From: Batillaria attramentaria
Taxonomy: Eukaryota; Mollusca; Gastropoda; Batillariidae
DNA: 64,000 bases
Reading direction: 5' to 3'
Assembly: GCA_018292915.2 (NCBI GenBank)
Contig: JACVVK020000091.1
Location: 171,001-235,000 of the forward strand
The position numbers and the translations under genes were made by a program. Within the stretch, counting starts at the first letter, position 1, and each line of letters opens with the position of its first letter. Below the pieces are notes generated by a model that was not told the origin of the DNA, made no database searches, and worked only from the letters and a program-made list of their open reading frames with translations. Below are positions 48,396 through 51,883 of the stretch, piece after piece.

Positions 48396-48681
48396 ATGTG
48401 TGTTGCGTGTGCTTTTTGCCTCAATGAATATTCAGTACCACAGACTGCAGTAAGATTAAAGAAATGCCATAATGTTTGTAATGTTTCATTTTTTTGTTGT
48501 TGTTTTGATTTTAGATGATGTTTATGTGTTTTTTGGAGCCTGTTTTTCAAGTTTTTCATCATGTTCTTTTTTTTTTTTTTTCTCGCAGGAGGGTCAGATA
48601 ATCCGAGGTCTGTGTGGTGGATATTGCGGAGTATGCTCCCCTGACCACCTCAGCGGCCTGCAGCTTCAACTCCTGCGCTGA
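2881..48681 (+). CDS. ADAMTS9/20-like: GON-domain ADAMTS metalloproteinase, 37 coding exons, 5' partial (whole-gene entry)
   Basis: Secreted zinc metalloproteinases of this family (vertebrate ADAMTS9 and ADAMTS20, nematode GON-1) cleave extracellular matrix proteoglycans. Joined exons give about 1744 residues after allowing for ten single-base frame breaks in exons 4-8; vertebrate relatives are about 1900, so roughly the first 190 residues are missing. Domain order: propeptide end, furin site RHKR, catalytic domain with HELGH and FNLPHD plus Met-turn HVMAP, disintegrin-like, TSP1-1, Cys-rich, spacer, TSP1-2 to TSP1-15, GON. Eleven of the 15 TSP1 repeats keep the CxxS/TCG O-fucosylation consensus and most keep the preceding WxxW-like tryptophans. 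GON assigns it to the ADAMTS9/20/GON-1 clade rather than other ADAMTS. Exon-intron phases are consistent throughout except in exons 4-8. ADAMTS9 and ADAMTS20 are vertebrate duplicates, so an invertebrate gene is probably co-orthologous to both. The two largest introns are about 7.9 and 12 kb. Confidence 0.95.
3089..3448 (-). mobile_element. tRNA-derived SINE, family 1, minus-strand copy
   Basis: Read on the minus strand, a tRNA-like head (GGTGGTCTATGGTCGTTAAG A-box region, then a GGTTCGAGTCCC-type B box) leads to a conserved body and an (ATT)n tail at the left end. It matches the full copy near 12.84-13.24 kb along its length. It lies in the intron between exons 1 and 2. Confidence 0.85.
3967..4196 (+). 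CDS. ADAMTS9/20-like: ADAMTS exon 2: propeptide end, furin site, start of protease
   Basis: The RHKR motif (bases 4071-4082) is the expected proprotein convertase site. It is followed by [18 protein letters not shown], the canonical first strand of the ADAMTS catalytic domain, and by LTLMSIV. Acceptor after a T-rich tract, donor GTGAGT. Phase 1 in, phase 0 out. Confidence 0.95.
4227..4319. repeat. (TCG)n-(GT)n microsatellite
   Basis: Six or so TCG units run into about 37 GT units, starting only 30 bases after the exon 2 donor. ORFs in it are Val-Cys strings. Confidence 0.95.
6447..6915. repeat. Diverged tandem duplication, about 234-bp unit, two copies
   Basis: The block from about 6447 to 6680 is followed by a similar block from 6681. 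Shared stretches include CAGAACGGAAC, GGCAAGCCTGACTGC, TGTGCGTAAATTC and ACACGCCAAGAGAG in the same order and spacing. By eye the copies are roughly 80 percent identical, so the duplication is not recent. Confidence 0.8.
9541..9633 (-). repeat. Dispersed repeat family with TTTTGGAACAGTTGCGC core, minus copy
   Basis: On the minus strand it carries AACATTACAAGG, then TTTTGGAACAGTTGCGC and TTGTGAGTG. Two plus-strand relatives sit at about 21.74-21.87 and 41.94-42.07 kb. No ORF or terminal repeat was seen, so the class is unknown. Confidence 0.7.
10014..10091. repeat. (GT)n microsatellite
   Basis: About 35 GT units with one GG interruption near the left end. A GAT-repeat run follows at about 10197-10245. 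Confidence 0.95.
11056..11390. repeat. C-rich and CT-rich low-complexity tract
   Basis: About 330 bases of poly-C runs mixed with CT and CA runs, ending in (CT)n. The complementary strand has many G runs and could form quadruplexes. The proline/serine-rich ORFs here are a product of composition. Confidence 0.9.
11930..11976. repeat. G-run plus (GT)n microsatellite
   Basis: A G-rich run passes into three GT runs separated by GG, about 150 bases upstream of exon 3. Confidence 0.9.
12127..12210 (+). CDS. ADAMTS9/20-like: ADAMTS exon 3: protease domain
   Basis: In phase 0 it reads [19 protein letters not shown], then KFIIFQ, the conserved ADAMTS helix and strand after the first catalytic-domain exon (family form NIYxDPSLGNxINIVVVKL). 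Acceptor TTGCAG, donor GTGAGT. It is 28 codons and keeps phase 0. Confidence 0.95.
12657..12784 (+). CDS. ADAMTS9/20-like: ADAMTS exon 4: protease domain, two frame breaks
   Basis: One frame gives DMPFNV, a second gives [15 protein letters not shown], then HKVNNL, and a third gives [15 protein letters not shown]. All three are clear ADAMTS protease pieces in the right order (family pattern NAxxTLxxFCxWQ...HHDTAxLLTR). The shifts fit one extra A near 12675 and one missing base near 12739. Acceptor TTTCAG and donor GTCAGT are sound. It is 128 bases, ending in phase 2. Confidence 0.85.
12841..13242 (+). mobile_element. tRNA-derived SINE, family 1, full-length plus copy
   Basis: The head GGTGGTCTAGTGGTTAAGAG contains an A box, and AGGTTCGAGTCCC is a B box, both typical of a tRNA-derived RNA polymerase III promoter. 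A body of about 300 bases follows, ending in AAAGCGCCTATACAATAC and (ATT)n. Other copies are at 3.09, 22.58 and 26.89 kb. It is not a functional tRNA gene because no acceptor stem closes. Confidence 0.9.
13517..13557 (+). CDS. ADAMTS9/20-like: ADAMTS exon 5: short protease exon, one frame break
   Basis: Encodes [13 protein letters not shown], matching the family's DICRxPxxCDTLG. The preceding exon ends in phase 2, but this one reads correctly only with one A fewer in the run AAAA right after the acceptor. Donor GTAAGT. A GT microsatellite begins a few bases later. Confidence 0.85.
13564..13650. repeat. (GT)n microsatellite
   Basis: About 35 GT units directly after the exon 5 donor. Confidence 0.95.
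13805..13911 (+). CDS. ADAMTS9/20-like: ADAMTS exon 6: active-site helix, compensated frame shift
   Basis: Reads [16 protein letters not shown], then [14 protein letters not shown], including the first two zinc histidines and the catalytic glutamate of HExxH. The first six codons read AWQSWV, whereas a one-base shift gives GLAELG, the family sequence. This fits a missing G at the exon start and an extra A near 13822. The exon therefore has no stop but six altered residues. It ends in phase 2 with donor GTGAGT. Confidence 0.88.
13960..14291 (-). mobile_element. tRNA-derived SINE, family 2, with internal duplication
   Basis: The minus strand begins GGAGTCGGGACAGCC with a tRNA-like head and has the family-2 body (TTTGATCATCACCC and so on). 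The part from about 14157 to 14291 repeats the head and upstream flank of the first unit, giving a tandem partial copy of about 135 bases. Confidence 0.8.
14473..14540. repeat. Perfect 28-bp inverted repeat with TTAA ends (hairpin element)
   Basis: The left arm 14473-14500 is the exact reverse complement of 14513-14540, with a 12-base loop. Inside a shared GC, the arms begin TTAACTCTTTGACGACGG. TTAA next to a CxCTTTG end recalls piggyBac-type termini, but that link is only suggestive. Confidence 0.9.
14778..14941 (+). CDS. ADAMTS9/20-like: ADAMTS exon 7: third zinc ligand and Met-turn, two frame breaks
   Basis: Encodes [12 protein letters not shown] with the third zinc histidine, [18 protein letters not shown] with the Met-turn methionine, then NSNPW. 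After W the frame shifts: [11 protein letters not shown] and EFI appear in the next frames. The shifts fit an extra G in 14894-14897 and an extra A near 14930. Removing both gives an exon that ends in phase 2, as the next exon needs. Donor GTAAGT. Confidence 0.88.
15787..15938 (+). CDS. ADAMTS9/20-like: ADAMTS exon 8: protease end and disintegrin-like start, three frame breaks
   Basis: Three frames in turn give [25 protein letters not shown] and [10 protein letters not shown], then [14 protein letters not shown], a continuous family match for the start of the disintegrin-like domain. The shifts fit a missing base after 15816, an extra A at 15862 and an extra G at 15894-15895. The net change of +1 restores the phase 0 junction to exon 9. 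Acceptor GTGCAG, donor GTAAGT. Confidence 0.87.
16323..16436 (+). CDS. ADAMTS9/20-like: ADAMTS exon 9: disintegrin-like domain
   Basis: Intact 38-codon exon reading [13 protein letters not shown], then [13 protein letters not shown], the conserved cysteine pattern of this domain. From here to the end of the gene no frame break was found. Acceptor GTACAG, phase 0 on both sides. Confidence 0.95.
16709..16857 (+). CDS. ADAMTS9/20-like: ADAMTS exon 10: disintegrin end and start of TSP1-1
   Basis: FCQQGKCVN closes the disintegrin-like domain. [19 protein letters not shown] opens the central TSP1 repeat, with the WxxW mannosylation motif and the CSRTCG fucosylation motif. Donor GTATGT, phase 2 out. 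Confidence 0.95.
17191..17254 (+). CDS. ADAMTS9/20-like: ADAMTS exon 11: TSP1-1, second part
   Basis: Encodes [20 protein letters not shown], the typical central TSP1 segment GGxYCxGxRxxYxSCNT. Phase 2 in, phase 0 out, donor GTGAGG. Confidence 0.95.
17626..17740 (+). CDS. ADAMTS9/20-like: ADAMTS exon 12: TSP1-1 end and Cys-rich start
   Basis: [19 protein letters not shown] is the conserved junction where TSP1-1 passes into the Cys-rich domain (family FRxxQCxxFN), followed by KWVPKYAG. Phase 1 out. Confidence 0.95.
18342..18478 (+). CDS. ADAMTS9/20-like: ADAMTS exon 13: Cys-rich domain
   Basis: Reads CKLYCRAS, then [20 protein letters not shown], the conserved family stretch VxDGTxCxxxxxxxCVxGxC. 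Acceptor after a TTTG-rich tract, donor GTAAGT, phase 0 out. Confidence 0.95.
18899..19016 (+). CDS. ADAMTS9/20-like: ADAMTS exon 14: Cys-rich end and spacer start
   Basis: [20 protein letters not shown] followed by DNYSC matches the invariant ADAMTS GCDxxxxSxxxxDxCGVCGGDxxxC. It ends in phase 1 in the codon for G, before the spacer. Confidence 0.96.
19443..19538 (+). CDS. ADAMTS9/20-like: ADAMTS exon 15: spacer
   Basis: [20 protein letters not shown] is the typical spacer opening (family GYxxVxxIPxGAxxIxI). The spacer contributes to substrate and matrix binding in this family. Donor GTCAGT, phase 1 out. Confidence 0.95.
20018..20184 (+). CDS. ADAMTS9/20-like: ADAMTS exon 16: spacer
   Basis: Encodes [20 protein letters not shown], then a stretch ending GEPISVY; YxLNGxF is a spacer hallmark. 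A second AG seven bases downstream of the chosen acceptor would break the frame, so the first AG is used. An 82-bp minisatellite starts about 20 bases after the donor. Confidence 0.94.
20211..21025. repeat. 82-bp minisatellite, 10 copies
   Basis: The unit runs from AAGCGCTTCAGCAGTATACA through GTGTGGCGTGCTGTGTAACA to TCAACAAGTGTTGACAGGC. The first copy is 79 bases, the last 81 and the rest 82, with almost no substitutions, pointing to recent expansion or homogenisation. Each unit holds the short palindrome TCAACAAGTGTTGA. It lies in the intron after exon 16. Confidence 0.97.
21503..21629 (+). CDS. ADAMTS9/20-like: ADAMTS exon 17: spacer end and start of TSP1-2
   Basis: [16 protein letters not shown] is a spacer-end match with a possible N-glycosylation site [21 protein letters not shown] then opens TSP1-2; this repeat has SSVC, not the CxxTCG form. 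Phase 1 out. Confidence 0.94.
21741..21870 (+). repeat. Dispersed repeat family with TTTTGGAACAGTTGCGC core, plus copy
   Basis: Shares TTTTGGAACAGTTTCGCTCA and GAGTGCGCCTG-type flanks with the copies near 9.54 and 42.0 kb. An A-run then a G-rich low-complexity run follow at about 21940-22010. Confidence 0.7.
22206..22338 (+). CDS. ADAMTS9/20-like: ADAMTS exon 18: TSP1-2
   Basis: [13 protein letters not shown] is the basic second strand of TSP1-2 and EEPCNIDC its end. The Arg/Lys run is the normal TSP1 arginine layer, although unusually dense. Donor GTGAGT, phase 2 out. Confidence 0.94.
22584..22922 (-). mobile_element. tRNA-derived SINE, family 1, minus copy truncated in its head
   Basis: It matches the family-1 body and the B box in GGGACTCGAACGTGAC (read as reverse complement), but the A box is missing at its right end. 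A TAC/TGC-rich run precedes it at about 22519-22558. Confidence 0.8.
23072..23285 (+). CDS. ADAMTS9/20-like: ADAMTS exon 19: TSP1-3 and start of TSP1-4
   Basis: [20 protein letters not shown] is the start of TSP1-3 (CPVRCG, no Thr), ending [16 protein letters not shown] then opens TSP1-4. From here each intron falls just before the first cysteine of a repeat, in phase 0. Confidence 0.95.
23341..23460. repeat. C-run and A-run low-complexity tract
   Basis: Poly-C interrupted by TCCACC passes into a long A run and CCAA repeats. No coding signal. Confidence 0.9.
23578..23739 (+). CDS. ADAMTS9/20-like: ADAMTS exon 20: TSP1-4
   Basis: [20 protein letters not shown] is the TSP1-4 core and CNTQPC its end, followed by WQTGDWLG as the start of TSP1-5. 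54 codons, phase 0 on both sides, donor GTAGGT. Confidence 0.96.
23833..24085 (+). mobile_element. tRNA-derived SINE, family 3, plus copy
   Basis: GGTCTAATGGGTAAGAC (A box) and GAGTTCGGATC (B box) form a tRNA-like head, followed by a body of about 180 bases. A minus-strand relative lies near 50.16-50.28 kb. Confidence 0.7.
24104..24275 (-). mobile_element. tRNA-derived SINE, family 2, minus copy
   Basis: On the minus strand GGAGCCGGGATAGCCGAATG holds the A box and GTGAGTTCGAATCCC the B box. The body ends with a TTTAACTCCCAAACACCC-type motif. It is inserted directly next to the family-3 element. Confidence 0.88.
24385..24549 (+). CDS. ADAMTS9/20-like: ADAMTS exon 21: TSP1-5
   Basis: [20 protein letters not shown] begins the repeat, ECQLKEC ends it, and WYPGGWGP opens TSP1-6. 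55 codons, phase 0 on both sides. Confidence 0.96.
24876..24951. repeat. (GT)n microsatellite
   Basis: About 37 uninterrupted GT units in the intron between exons 21 and 22. Confidence 0.97.
25141..25359 (+). CDS. ADAMTS9/20-like: ADAMTS exon 22: TSP1-6 plus Thr/Pro linker
   Basis: [16 protein letters not shown] to CFMGSC is TSP1-6. A linker [19 protein letters not shown] follows, which is likely to be mucin-type O-glycosylated and flexible, then FWRFGSWTE as the start of TSP1-7. The linker makes this exon longer than its neighbours (73 codons). Confidence 0.95.
25595..25797. repeat. (CA)n, C-run and (GT)n/(GTGC)n compound microsatellite
   Basis: A CA run to about 25672, then a short C run and unique bases, then GT and GTGC runs. 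The two halves are near complementary and could pair. Confidence 0.9.
25909..26076 (+). CDS. ADAMTS9/20-like: ADAMTS exon 23: TSP1-7
   Basis: [20 protein letters not shown] to SCVIKPC, then WRSGDWSD. 56 codons, phase 0 on both sides, acceptor GCTGACAG. Confidence 0.96.
26493..26720 (+). CDS. ADAMTS9/20-like: ADAMTS exon 24: TSP1-8 with extended linker
   Basis: [16 protein letters not shown] to RCNRGTC is TSP1-8. An unusually long inter-repeat stretch of about 30 residues with acidic and Gly/Asn residues follows before WLTWEWSA. 76 codons, phase 0 on both sides. Confidence 0.95.
26740..27350. repeat. Intronic duplication of about 150 bp, copies separated by a SINE fragment
   Basis: ATTCACTCCACTTCGGGCC and the following GTCACCAA, GTGTGGC, GGGCRTAACC and GAAGTATTYCC blocks occur at about 26800-26890 and again at about 27280-27345, with similar upstream flanks. 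A TTTAG-rich run lies at about 27205-27250. Confidence 0.75.
26893..27137 (+). mobile_element. tRNA-derived SINE, family 1, 5'-truncated plus copy
   Basis: It keeps the family-1 3' half from GGAAATGTTCAGACCACCAA to AAAGCGCCTATACAATAC and (ATT)n, but lacks the tRNA head. Confidence 0.85.
27485..27643 (+). CDS. ADAMTS9/20-like: ADAMTS exon 25: TSP1-9
   Basis: [20 protein letters not shown] to NCDSGPC, then WSAEDWLE. 53 codons, phase 0 on both sides, donor GTATGT. Confidence 0.96.
27811..28052. repeat. (ACGC)n microsatellite and A/C-rich low complexity
   Basis: CA and ACGC repeats to about 27897, then C-run, A-run and CAAA repeats from about 27965. No coding signal. Confidence 0.9.
28251..28436 (+). 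CDS. ADAMTS9/20-like: ADAMTS exon 26: TSP1-10 (divergent)
   Basis: [18 protein letters not shown] to ACQGHC, then WKSGPWSP. This repeat lacks the CxxS/TCG fucosylation motif and has an extra residue between the first two cysteines. Donor GTAAGA joins in phase to exon 27. The frame also stays open past the donor (see the next entry). Confidence 0.94.
28437..29294 (+). CDS. Possible alternative 3'-terminal coding extension, Arg/Gln/Pro-rich, 285 codons
   Basis: If the exon 26 donor is not used, the frame continues without a stop for 285 codons and ends at TAG (29292-29294). The predicted tail is very basic and polar: [19 protein letters not shown], a QRQQQQQER run, several RNRQ/RDR units, then [20 protein letters not shown] near the end. 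It has no cysteine, no TSP1 and no transmembrane segment. Translation would give an isoform ending after TSP1-10, without TSP1-11 to 15 and GON. No donor near its end would rejoin exon 27 in frame, so it could only be terminal. I do not recognise the sequence. A chance ORF is possible, but this length without a stop is unusual for the surrounding intron. Confidence 0.5.
   Translation, partial: VRPPGSSHDPSDQYNRHYPTTPSPTHATVLHHNVRQSVPTVTQLDRRNATPYSRGRPRGTTPQSGLHHLRNNQYPTNTHSLLYRSRVANSRRRYREFEWYDNYRQHRAQYGRNRQAQDRDGNTRNRQTHDRDPPTRNRHPPPQQIRERQRQQQQQERNTQLYNYRQRHQNRGTTEPQPGRYVSGPRTQPQPRVPLRMVEPTNSRRLVPYVPSVRPTRPQAPERSTVPSLRRNVSGSGSGRGGLEEGGEDEERRREWRDRYNRYLRQQELLRRQRQRRHLARYYGR
29431..29579 (-). 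mobile_element. tRNA-derived SINE, family 2, truncated minus copy
   Basis: It contains the family-2 body and the B box (GTGAGTTCGATTCC on the minus strand) but loses the 5' head beyond the CGATGCTCGGGTCG region. Confidence 0.8.
30671..30994. mobile_element. Candidate MITE with 13-bp terminal inverted repeats
   Basis: GACGACTCCACTC at the left end is the exact reverse complement of GAGTGGAGTCGTC at the right, 324 bp overall. Inside are TGACGTCAG (30831-30839) and TCCGTGACGTC, both CRE-like. No clear target-site duplication was seen and there is no ORF, so a chance inverted repeat cannot be excluded. Confidence 0.5.
31699..31733. repeat. C-run and (CT)n
   Basis: Low-complexity pyrimidine tract, about 14 C followed by CT units. 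Confidence 0.9.
32824..32894. repeat. (GTT)n-(GT)n-G(n) compound microsatellite
   Basis: GTT units, two GT runs and a G run in sequence. Confidence 0.95.
35991..36061 (+). mobile_element. SINE-like tRNA head fragment
   Basis: GGATAGTCGGGCTTGTCATG resembles an A-box region and TGAGTTCGAATCCCGGCTAG carries a perfect B box. No family-2 body follows, so this is a fragment or another family. Confidence 0.55.
39979..40317 (+). mobile_element. tRNA-derived SINE, family 2, plus copy split by a microsatellite
   Basis: GGGGGAGCCGGGACAGTCAG starts a tRNA-like head, and the body runs to about 40122. An (AAC)n, (CA)n, (AAC)n and A-run block of about 170 bases follows. The family-2 end GTTAAACCCTCAAACACCCA resumes at about 40292. 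The microsatellite seems to have expanded inside the SINE. Confidence 0.8.
40477..40641 (+). CDS. ADAMTS9/20-like: ADAMTS exon 27: TSP1-11
   Basis: [20 protein letters not shown] to RCAAGPC, then WHKGRWSK. 55 codons, phase 0 on both sides. It completes the repeat opened by WKSGPWSP at the end of exon 26, which supports splicing over the 12-kb intron. Confidence 0.96.
40679..40915. repeat. Tandem repeat with T-run/G-run core, about 3 copies
   Basis: GGTGACCTGCTAYTAGGRAA followed by a T run, a G run and ATGTTTAGSTCA recurs about every 80 bases, with differing homopolymer lengths. Exact lengths in such runs are unreliable. Confidence 0.85.
41290..41440. repeat. C-rich low-complexity tract
   Basis: Poly-C with CAC and CAT interruptions, just upstream of exon 28. 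It may serve as an extended pyrimidine-rich region. Confidence 0.85.
41477..41650 (+). CDS. ADAMTS9/20-like: ADAMTS exon 28: TSP1-12
   Basis: [20 protein letters not shown] to PCKRKVC, then WKTGKWSE. 58 codons, phase 0 on both sides. Confidence 0.96.
41943..42068 (+). repeat. Dispersed repeat family with TTTTGGAACAGTTGCGC core, plus copy
   Basis: AACATTACATGG, then TTTTGGAGCAGTTGCGCTTG and TAGTAGAGCTC follow the same order as in the copies near 9.54 and 21.8 kb. Confidence 0.7.
42643..42813 (+). CDS. ADAMTS9/20-like: ADAMTS exon 29: TSP1-13
   Basis: [20 protein letters not shown] to RCAEFPC, then WNTGPWSP. 57 codons, phase 0 on both sides. Confidence 0.96.
43212..43403 (+). CDS. ADAMTS9/20-like: ADAMTS exon 30: TSP1-14
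   Basis: [20 protein letters not shown] to YCNYGDC, then WTVGPWGT. At 64 codons it is slightly longer than its neighbours. Donor GTACGT, phase 0 on both sides. Confidence 0.96.
43616..44370. repeat. 58-bp minisatellite, 13 copies with higher-order pattern
   Basis: The unit contains GAAGGATGTTTCTCAACAAA and AAACTAGTCACCACTCAG. Copies differ at a few sites (TCGTG or TCTTG, CAGCG, CAGTG or CAGCA, CTAG or CTAC). The TCGTG and TCTTG forms largely alternate, so a 116-bp dimer has also been amplified. One copy has a 3-base deletion. Confidence 0.97.
45220..45355 (+). CDS. ADAMTS9/20-like: ADAMTS exon 31: TSP1-15
   Basis: [20 protein letters not shown] to PCYSGPC. It lacks the Thr/Ser of the fucosylation motif. 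It ends in phase 1 at donor GTGAGT, leaving the phase-0 series used by the internal repeats. Confidence 0.95.
45747..45838 (+). CDS. ADAMTS9/20-like: ADAMTS exon 32: GON domain start
   Basis: [20 protein letters not shown], then [10 protein letters not shown], matches the opening of the GON domain (family SCxELKxxxxxxxDGEYxL). This domain is diagnostic for the ADAMTS9/20/GON-1 clade. Confidence 0.95.
46110..46198. mobile_element. Short element with AAGGGAGAYAA terminal inverted repeats
   Basis: AAGGGAGACAA at the left and TTATCTCCCTT at the right are inverted copies with one mismatch, 89 bp apart end to end. A related AGGGGAGACAA end, with flank GTTTGTGCATC, occurs singly at about 16.63 and 45.90 kb. 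Confidence 0.55.
46250..46344 (+). CDS. ADAMTS9/20-like: ADAMTS exon 33: GON domain
   Basis: [20 protein letters not shown], then ENDxNFAEVYSxR-like residues, fits the GON pattern VYCxxM....P.EYxxL..G..NFAExY. Phase 2 out. Confidence 0.95.
46404..46480. repeat. C-run and (CA)n microsatellite
   Basis: Thirteen or so C followed by CA units with a GCGCG interruption. Confidence 0.93.
46740..46879 (+). CDS. ADAMTS9/20-like: ADAMTS exon 34: GON domain
   Basis: [15 protein letters not shown], then [19 protein letters not shown], matches the GON segment with SKVRxDLxxxxI. NRT and NTT are possible N-glycosylation sites. Phase 2 in, phase 1 out. Confidence 0.94.
46978..47293. repeat. 28-bp minisatellite, 11 copies with four-unit higher-order pattern
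   Basis: The unit is CTTTGTGTTAAACATTTATC plus TGTCACAA. Copies 2, 6 and 10 read TTCAAC in place of TTAAAC, so a 4-unit block of 112 bp has been duplicated. Flanks on both sides resemble a non-expanded sequence near 63.0 kb. Confidence 0.95.
47356..47514. mobile_element. Long palindrome, 71-bp arms and 17-base loop (hairpin or foldback element)
   Basis: The left arm 47356-47426 is the reverse complement of 47444-47514 with only 2 mismatches. Ends read GTTACAGTCAAAGCTGG. Transcribed as intron RNA, it would form a very stable stem. The class is unknown, and no ORF fits inside. Confidence 0.92.
47650..47741 (+). CDS. ADAMTS9/20-like: ADAMTS exon 35: GON domain
   Basis: [20 protein letters not shown], then [11 protein letters not shown], matches the GON stretch PFGxAGDCYSxxxCPQG. 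Phase 0 out. Confidence 0.95.
48225..48329 (+). CDS. ADAMTS9/20-like: ADAMTS exon 36: GON domain
   Basis: [20 protein letters not shown] continues the CPQGxFxIxLxGTGxxV pattern. NTT is a possible glycosylation site. Donor GTCAGT sits directly before a GT microsatellite. Confidence 0.95.
48328..48396. repeat. (GT)n microsatellite
   Basis: About 30 GT units starting at the exon 36 donor. Length changes here could alter how the donor is read. Confidence 0.93.
48589..48681 (+). CDS. ADAMTS9/20-like: ADAMTS exon 37: GON domain end and stop
   Basis: [18 protein letters not shown], then the C-terminus LQLQLLR and TGA. The family ends RGRCGGxCGxCxP, so the C-terminus is complete. Acceptor TCTCGCAG after a 20-T tract. 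Confidence 0.95.
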   Translation, partial: EGQIIRGLCGGYCGVCSPDHLSGLQLQLLR

Positions 48682-50154
48682 AAACAGACAAGACGCAAAG
48701 ATGTCCGGACAACAACCGTACACAACACAGAAGAGGGAGTTCAAACTTCACTAGAATGGGGATCCTTACAAGAAACAAGCCAAGCAGCTCACTGATTGGT
48801 TGGAAGTCAGCCCACAGCACCGCTGATAATGTACATTACTGCAGTTTTCAGTTTGTAGCTGATTGTTTTCTCCATGTTGTGTATCCTAGGTGCTGGCAAG
48901 AAGCAGACTTACAGGGCCAGCAGAGATCGATCTCCGAGCCTTTTGTAACTGATCTCAGCCCTCAGTGCCGGTTGCCAAATGGAAGCTGTAAAGAGTAGAA
49001 TCCTTCACTGAGGGCCCCAGCAAGTCTGATTCCTGCATCTGCAGTCCCGTCTCTCTGCTGTAAGTCCCAGGCAAATCATGCCGAGGGATCCGATCCTCTG
49101 AAACTGATAAAAACAGAGAGAGTATAAAGCCACAGAATGACAAACTGAAGACAGATGGCCCTGCTGCACGGATCAGTACACATCTCTGTCACGTTTTCGC
49201 AGGTTTTTGAGGCATTGTCTGGAAATGGTATTCTCCAAGAGAGTTGTATGAGATGAAATACTGCTTAGATGGCTGGACAGTTACTCTCGAACATACAGCT
49301 CAGTCCGTTTTGCATGTGTGGACAGTCACGACTGAAGGTAAGCGCATCCAGGTTCATCCAGGTCTTACGGTCAGTGAGCTTGGTTGATATTACATGTAGT
49401 GTCTTGAAGGCAGGCTGCGCTGAATGATGACAATAATTAGATAGAATTTGTCACTGAAGCAAGTGGACTGGTTGCTGACACATGACACGTATACATGTAA
49501 CTCATTGCCGGCAGTGGTCATTCACACGTGTTCCTCGAGTTTCATTACATTTTATACTTCTCACTTTGTGACCTTTGCTCCCTTTTTGTTGGCAAACCTG
49601 ACGTACTTGGATGGATACACAGCAAATGTGGAAAGGTTTCATTTCATTCAGATCAGTGTACATGTAATTATTTCAGCTTGTTTGTGGCCTGGCAACTTTT
49701 TCATGCAAAGTCAGATGCCATGCTTGTACTGTTCTGCCACAATATGTACACTTGTTTGTTCATTCTTGGCATGGAATTTTATGCACCCTTGATATTCACA
49801 CAACGCCACACAGCCTGCCAAAACCATGTTTGATGTGTTCGCTTCCACTGCCAGTTACACCTTTACACCATGAACGAATCACCGAGACATAAGATTGCAC
49901 TGCCAAGCTCTGTCCATGTTTGCTATTTTGATACATGATGCACATCTTAGAGCCACATACTGGAGTAAGGGAAATTTGGGCTGCTTCCCCTTGGGAGCAA
50001 TGCGTTGCCACATTGCGGTGTGTTTCTAGGTGTATGATGTAGCTGTTTTCCATACCTCGGCCACCTCCCTTTCGGAATCCTATTTCACACTTGGTATTCA
50101 CGCATGCTTGTGAAGGCGAGGCAGGCACGGTAAACGAATCTGCTTGTCAATTTG

Positions 50155-50275
50155 ACTCGATTTGGTAAAGGAAAATCCCATCAAAATCTAGCCCATCAGG
50201 GATCCGAACCTGTGCATCAGTGGCCATAGTGACCCAGAATCTATAGTGCACACCGTAACCACCAGGTCAAATTCC
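50155..50275 (-). mobile_element. tRNA-derived SINE head, family-3-like, minus copy
   Basis: On the minus strand GACCTGGTGGTTACGGTGTG gives an A-box-like region and CAGGTTCGGATCC a B box. Confidence 0.65.
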
Positions 50276-51809
50276 CTGTTTGTTGTTAGTCATGTGCTGT
50301 TGGGTTCTTCCAACTTCAGAATGGTTGTAGCAAACATGCTGCATGAGAAATGAATAATGGAGGATATTCAGTGAATGTCCTGTTTGAAAAATGTTCAGCC
50401 CAAGCAATGGGAATACTGAGCTACATTCAAAGGTTACACTCCCACGGAAGTATGCTAAATATTCCGGGAAAAAGAAAAGACGTCTTTGACTTTACAGGCT
50501 AATGTCTCGGTGTTTCACTCATGCTTACACACAATCTAGTGATCATTTTGTGAGACATCTACTGCTGCAAATTATACCAGTGAGTTTGTATGAAGAGTGA
50601 TGAATTCGTCCATCAAAACAGCCTTTTTGGCTTACAAGGCAGCACAATTTTTTCTTTCATTTAGGAACATTGAACATCATAACATCAAGGCAGCAGTGTG
50701 TTGGTACAACGTAAGAATTGATACATGCTTTGCCGCAAGAAGAACTTGGAAGCGGCAAATTGTGTGCAAGTGTTGAGACATTGATCAAATGACCGATGAA
50801 TATGTGGTGCAAATGGGCTCATCAATTAGAATTTGATTTGAATTACTTTGTTTTAAATAGCAGTAAAGCACTTTAGGGACTCGCTTTGGGTTGCATTGTC
50901 CACATTAAGTCACTTATCAAGTTGATGATTAATTTAGGATTAATATGTCACCGTTTCAGTTCACTTCATATTTTTCAAAAAGTTCAGAAAGAATGCATCG
51001 CTAAGGGTGATCAGAGATTGGCAAATCAATTGTTAAAACTGCGGGAACAATTTATAAATTCAGATCTCGTTTCTTTTGCCAAGTTTGTAAATGCATGTAC
51101 ATGGAATAAAATCCATATCAAAACGCTGCCAGTAATTCATAATGCATGTGTAAAACTTGATACTTGAGGGGGTAATGATAAAGCACTCTTTCTCAGCTCA
51201 TTTTGTCATTTCAAAAGGTATTTTTTCTCTTGAGAAAAAAAAACAAAACATCACTGCTGAATATTTGGTTCGGCTGCTTTGTCATGCATTGTCATTTTCA
51301 TTAAACTTGAATTGGTACTAGTACTAGTTGTACACTCTTTATTCAGTGAGACTTTATTTGCATCATATTTTGTTTTTAAAAAAGCAAAAAAGAAATATGG
51401 AATTAAATTTGCTGGTCAGTTTGCTGGTATTTCTGGTGAGTAAAAGGATTTTTTTTTCATTAGGAAATTGTGGTATTCTGTTAGTCACTTGTGTCTGTAT
51501 CATCTGTTCAGGCCAGTGAACCTTTTGCCAGTTGAATTGTTCTCTCCATCCATAATTTAGATATCTACAACTTATTGAATATGTCTACTCAGTTTGCTGG
51601 TTACATTCTCTGCGTTGTCCCAGTATTCTTATTTATAAGGATGAACTCGTCAGCTGTATACAGTTTTCATGCAACATGATGTAGAATTGTAAATACATAT
51701 AGCAGTCAGTTTTGTGTTCATGTATGTTTTGTTGAGCAATGTAAATATTGCCCTGTGTGCTTGAGGTAAAATATTTCCTTTCATCTATCACTGAAGATGG
51801 AATATCAAG

Positions 51810-51882
<73 letters not shown>
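51810..51882. repeat. (GT)n microsatellite
   Basis: About 36 GT units. Confidence 0.97.
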
Positions 51883-51883
<1 letters not shown>

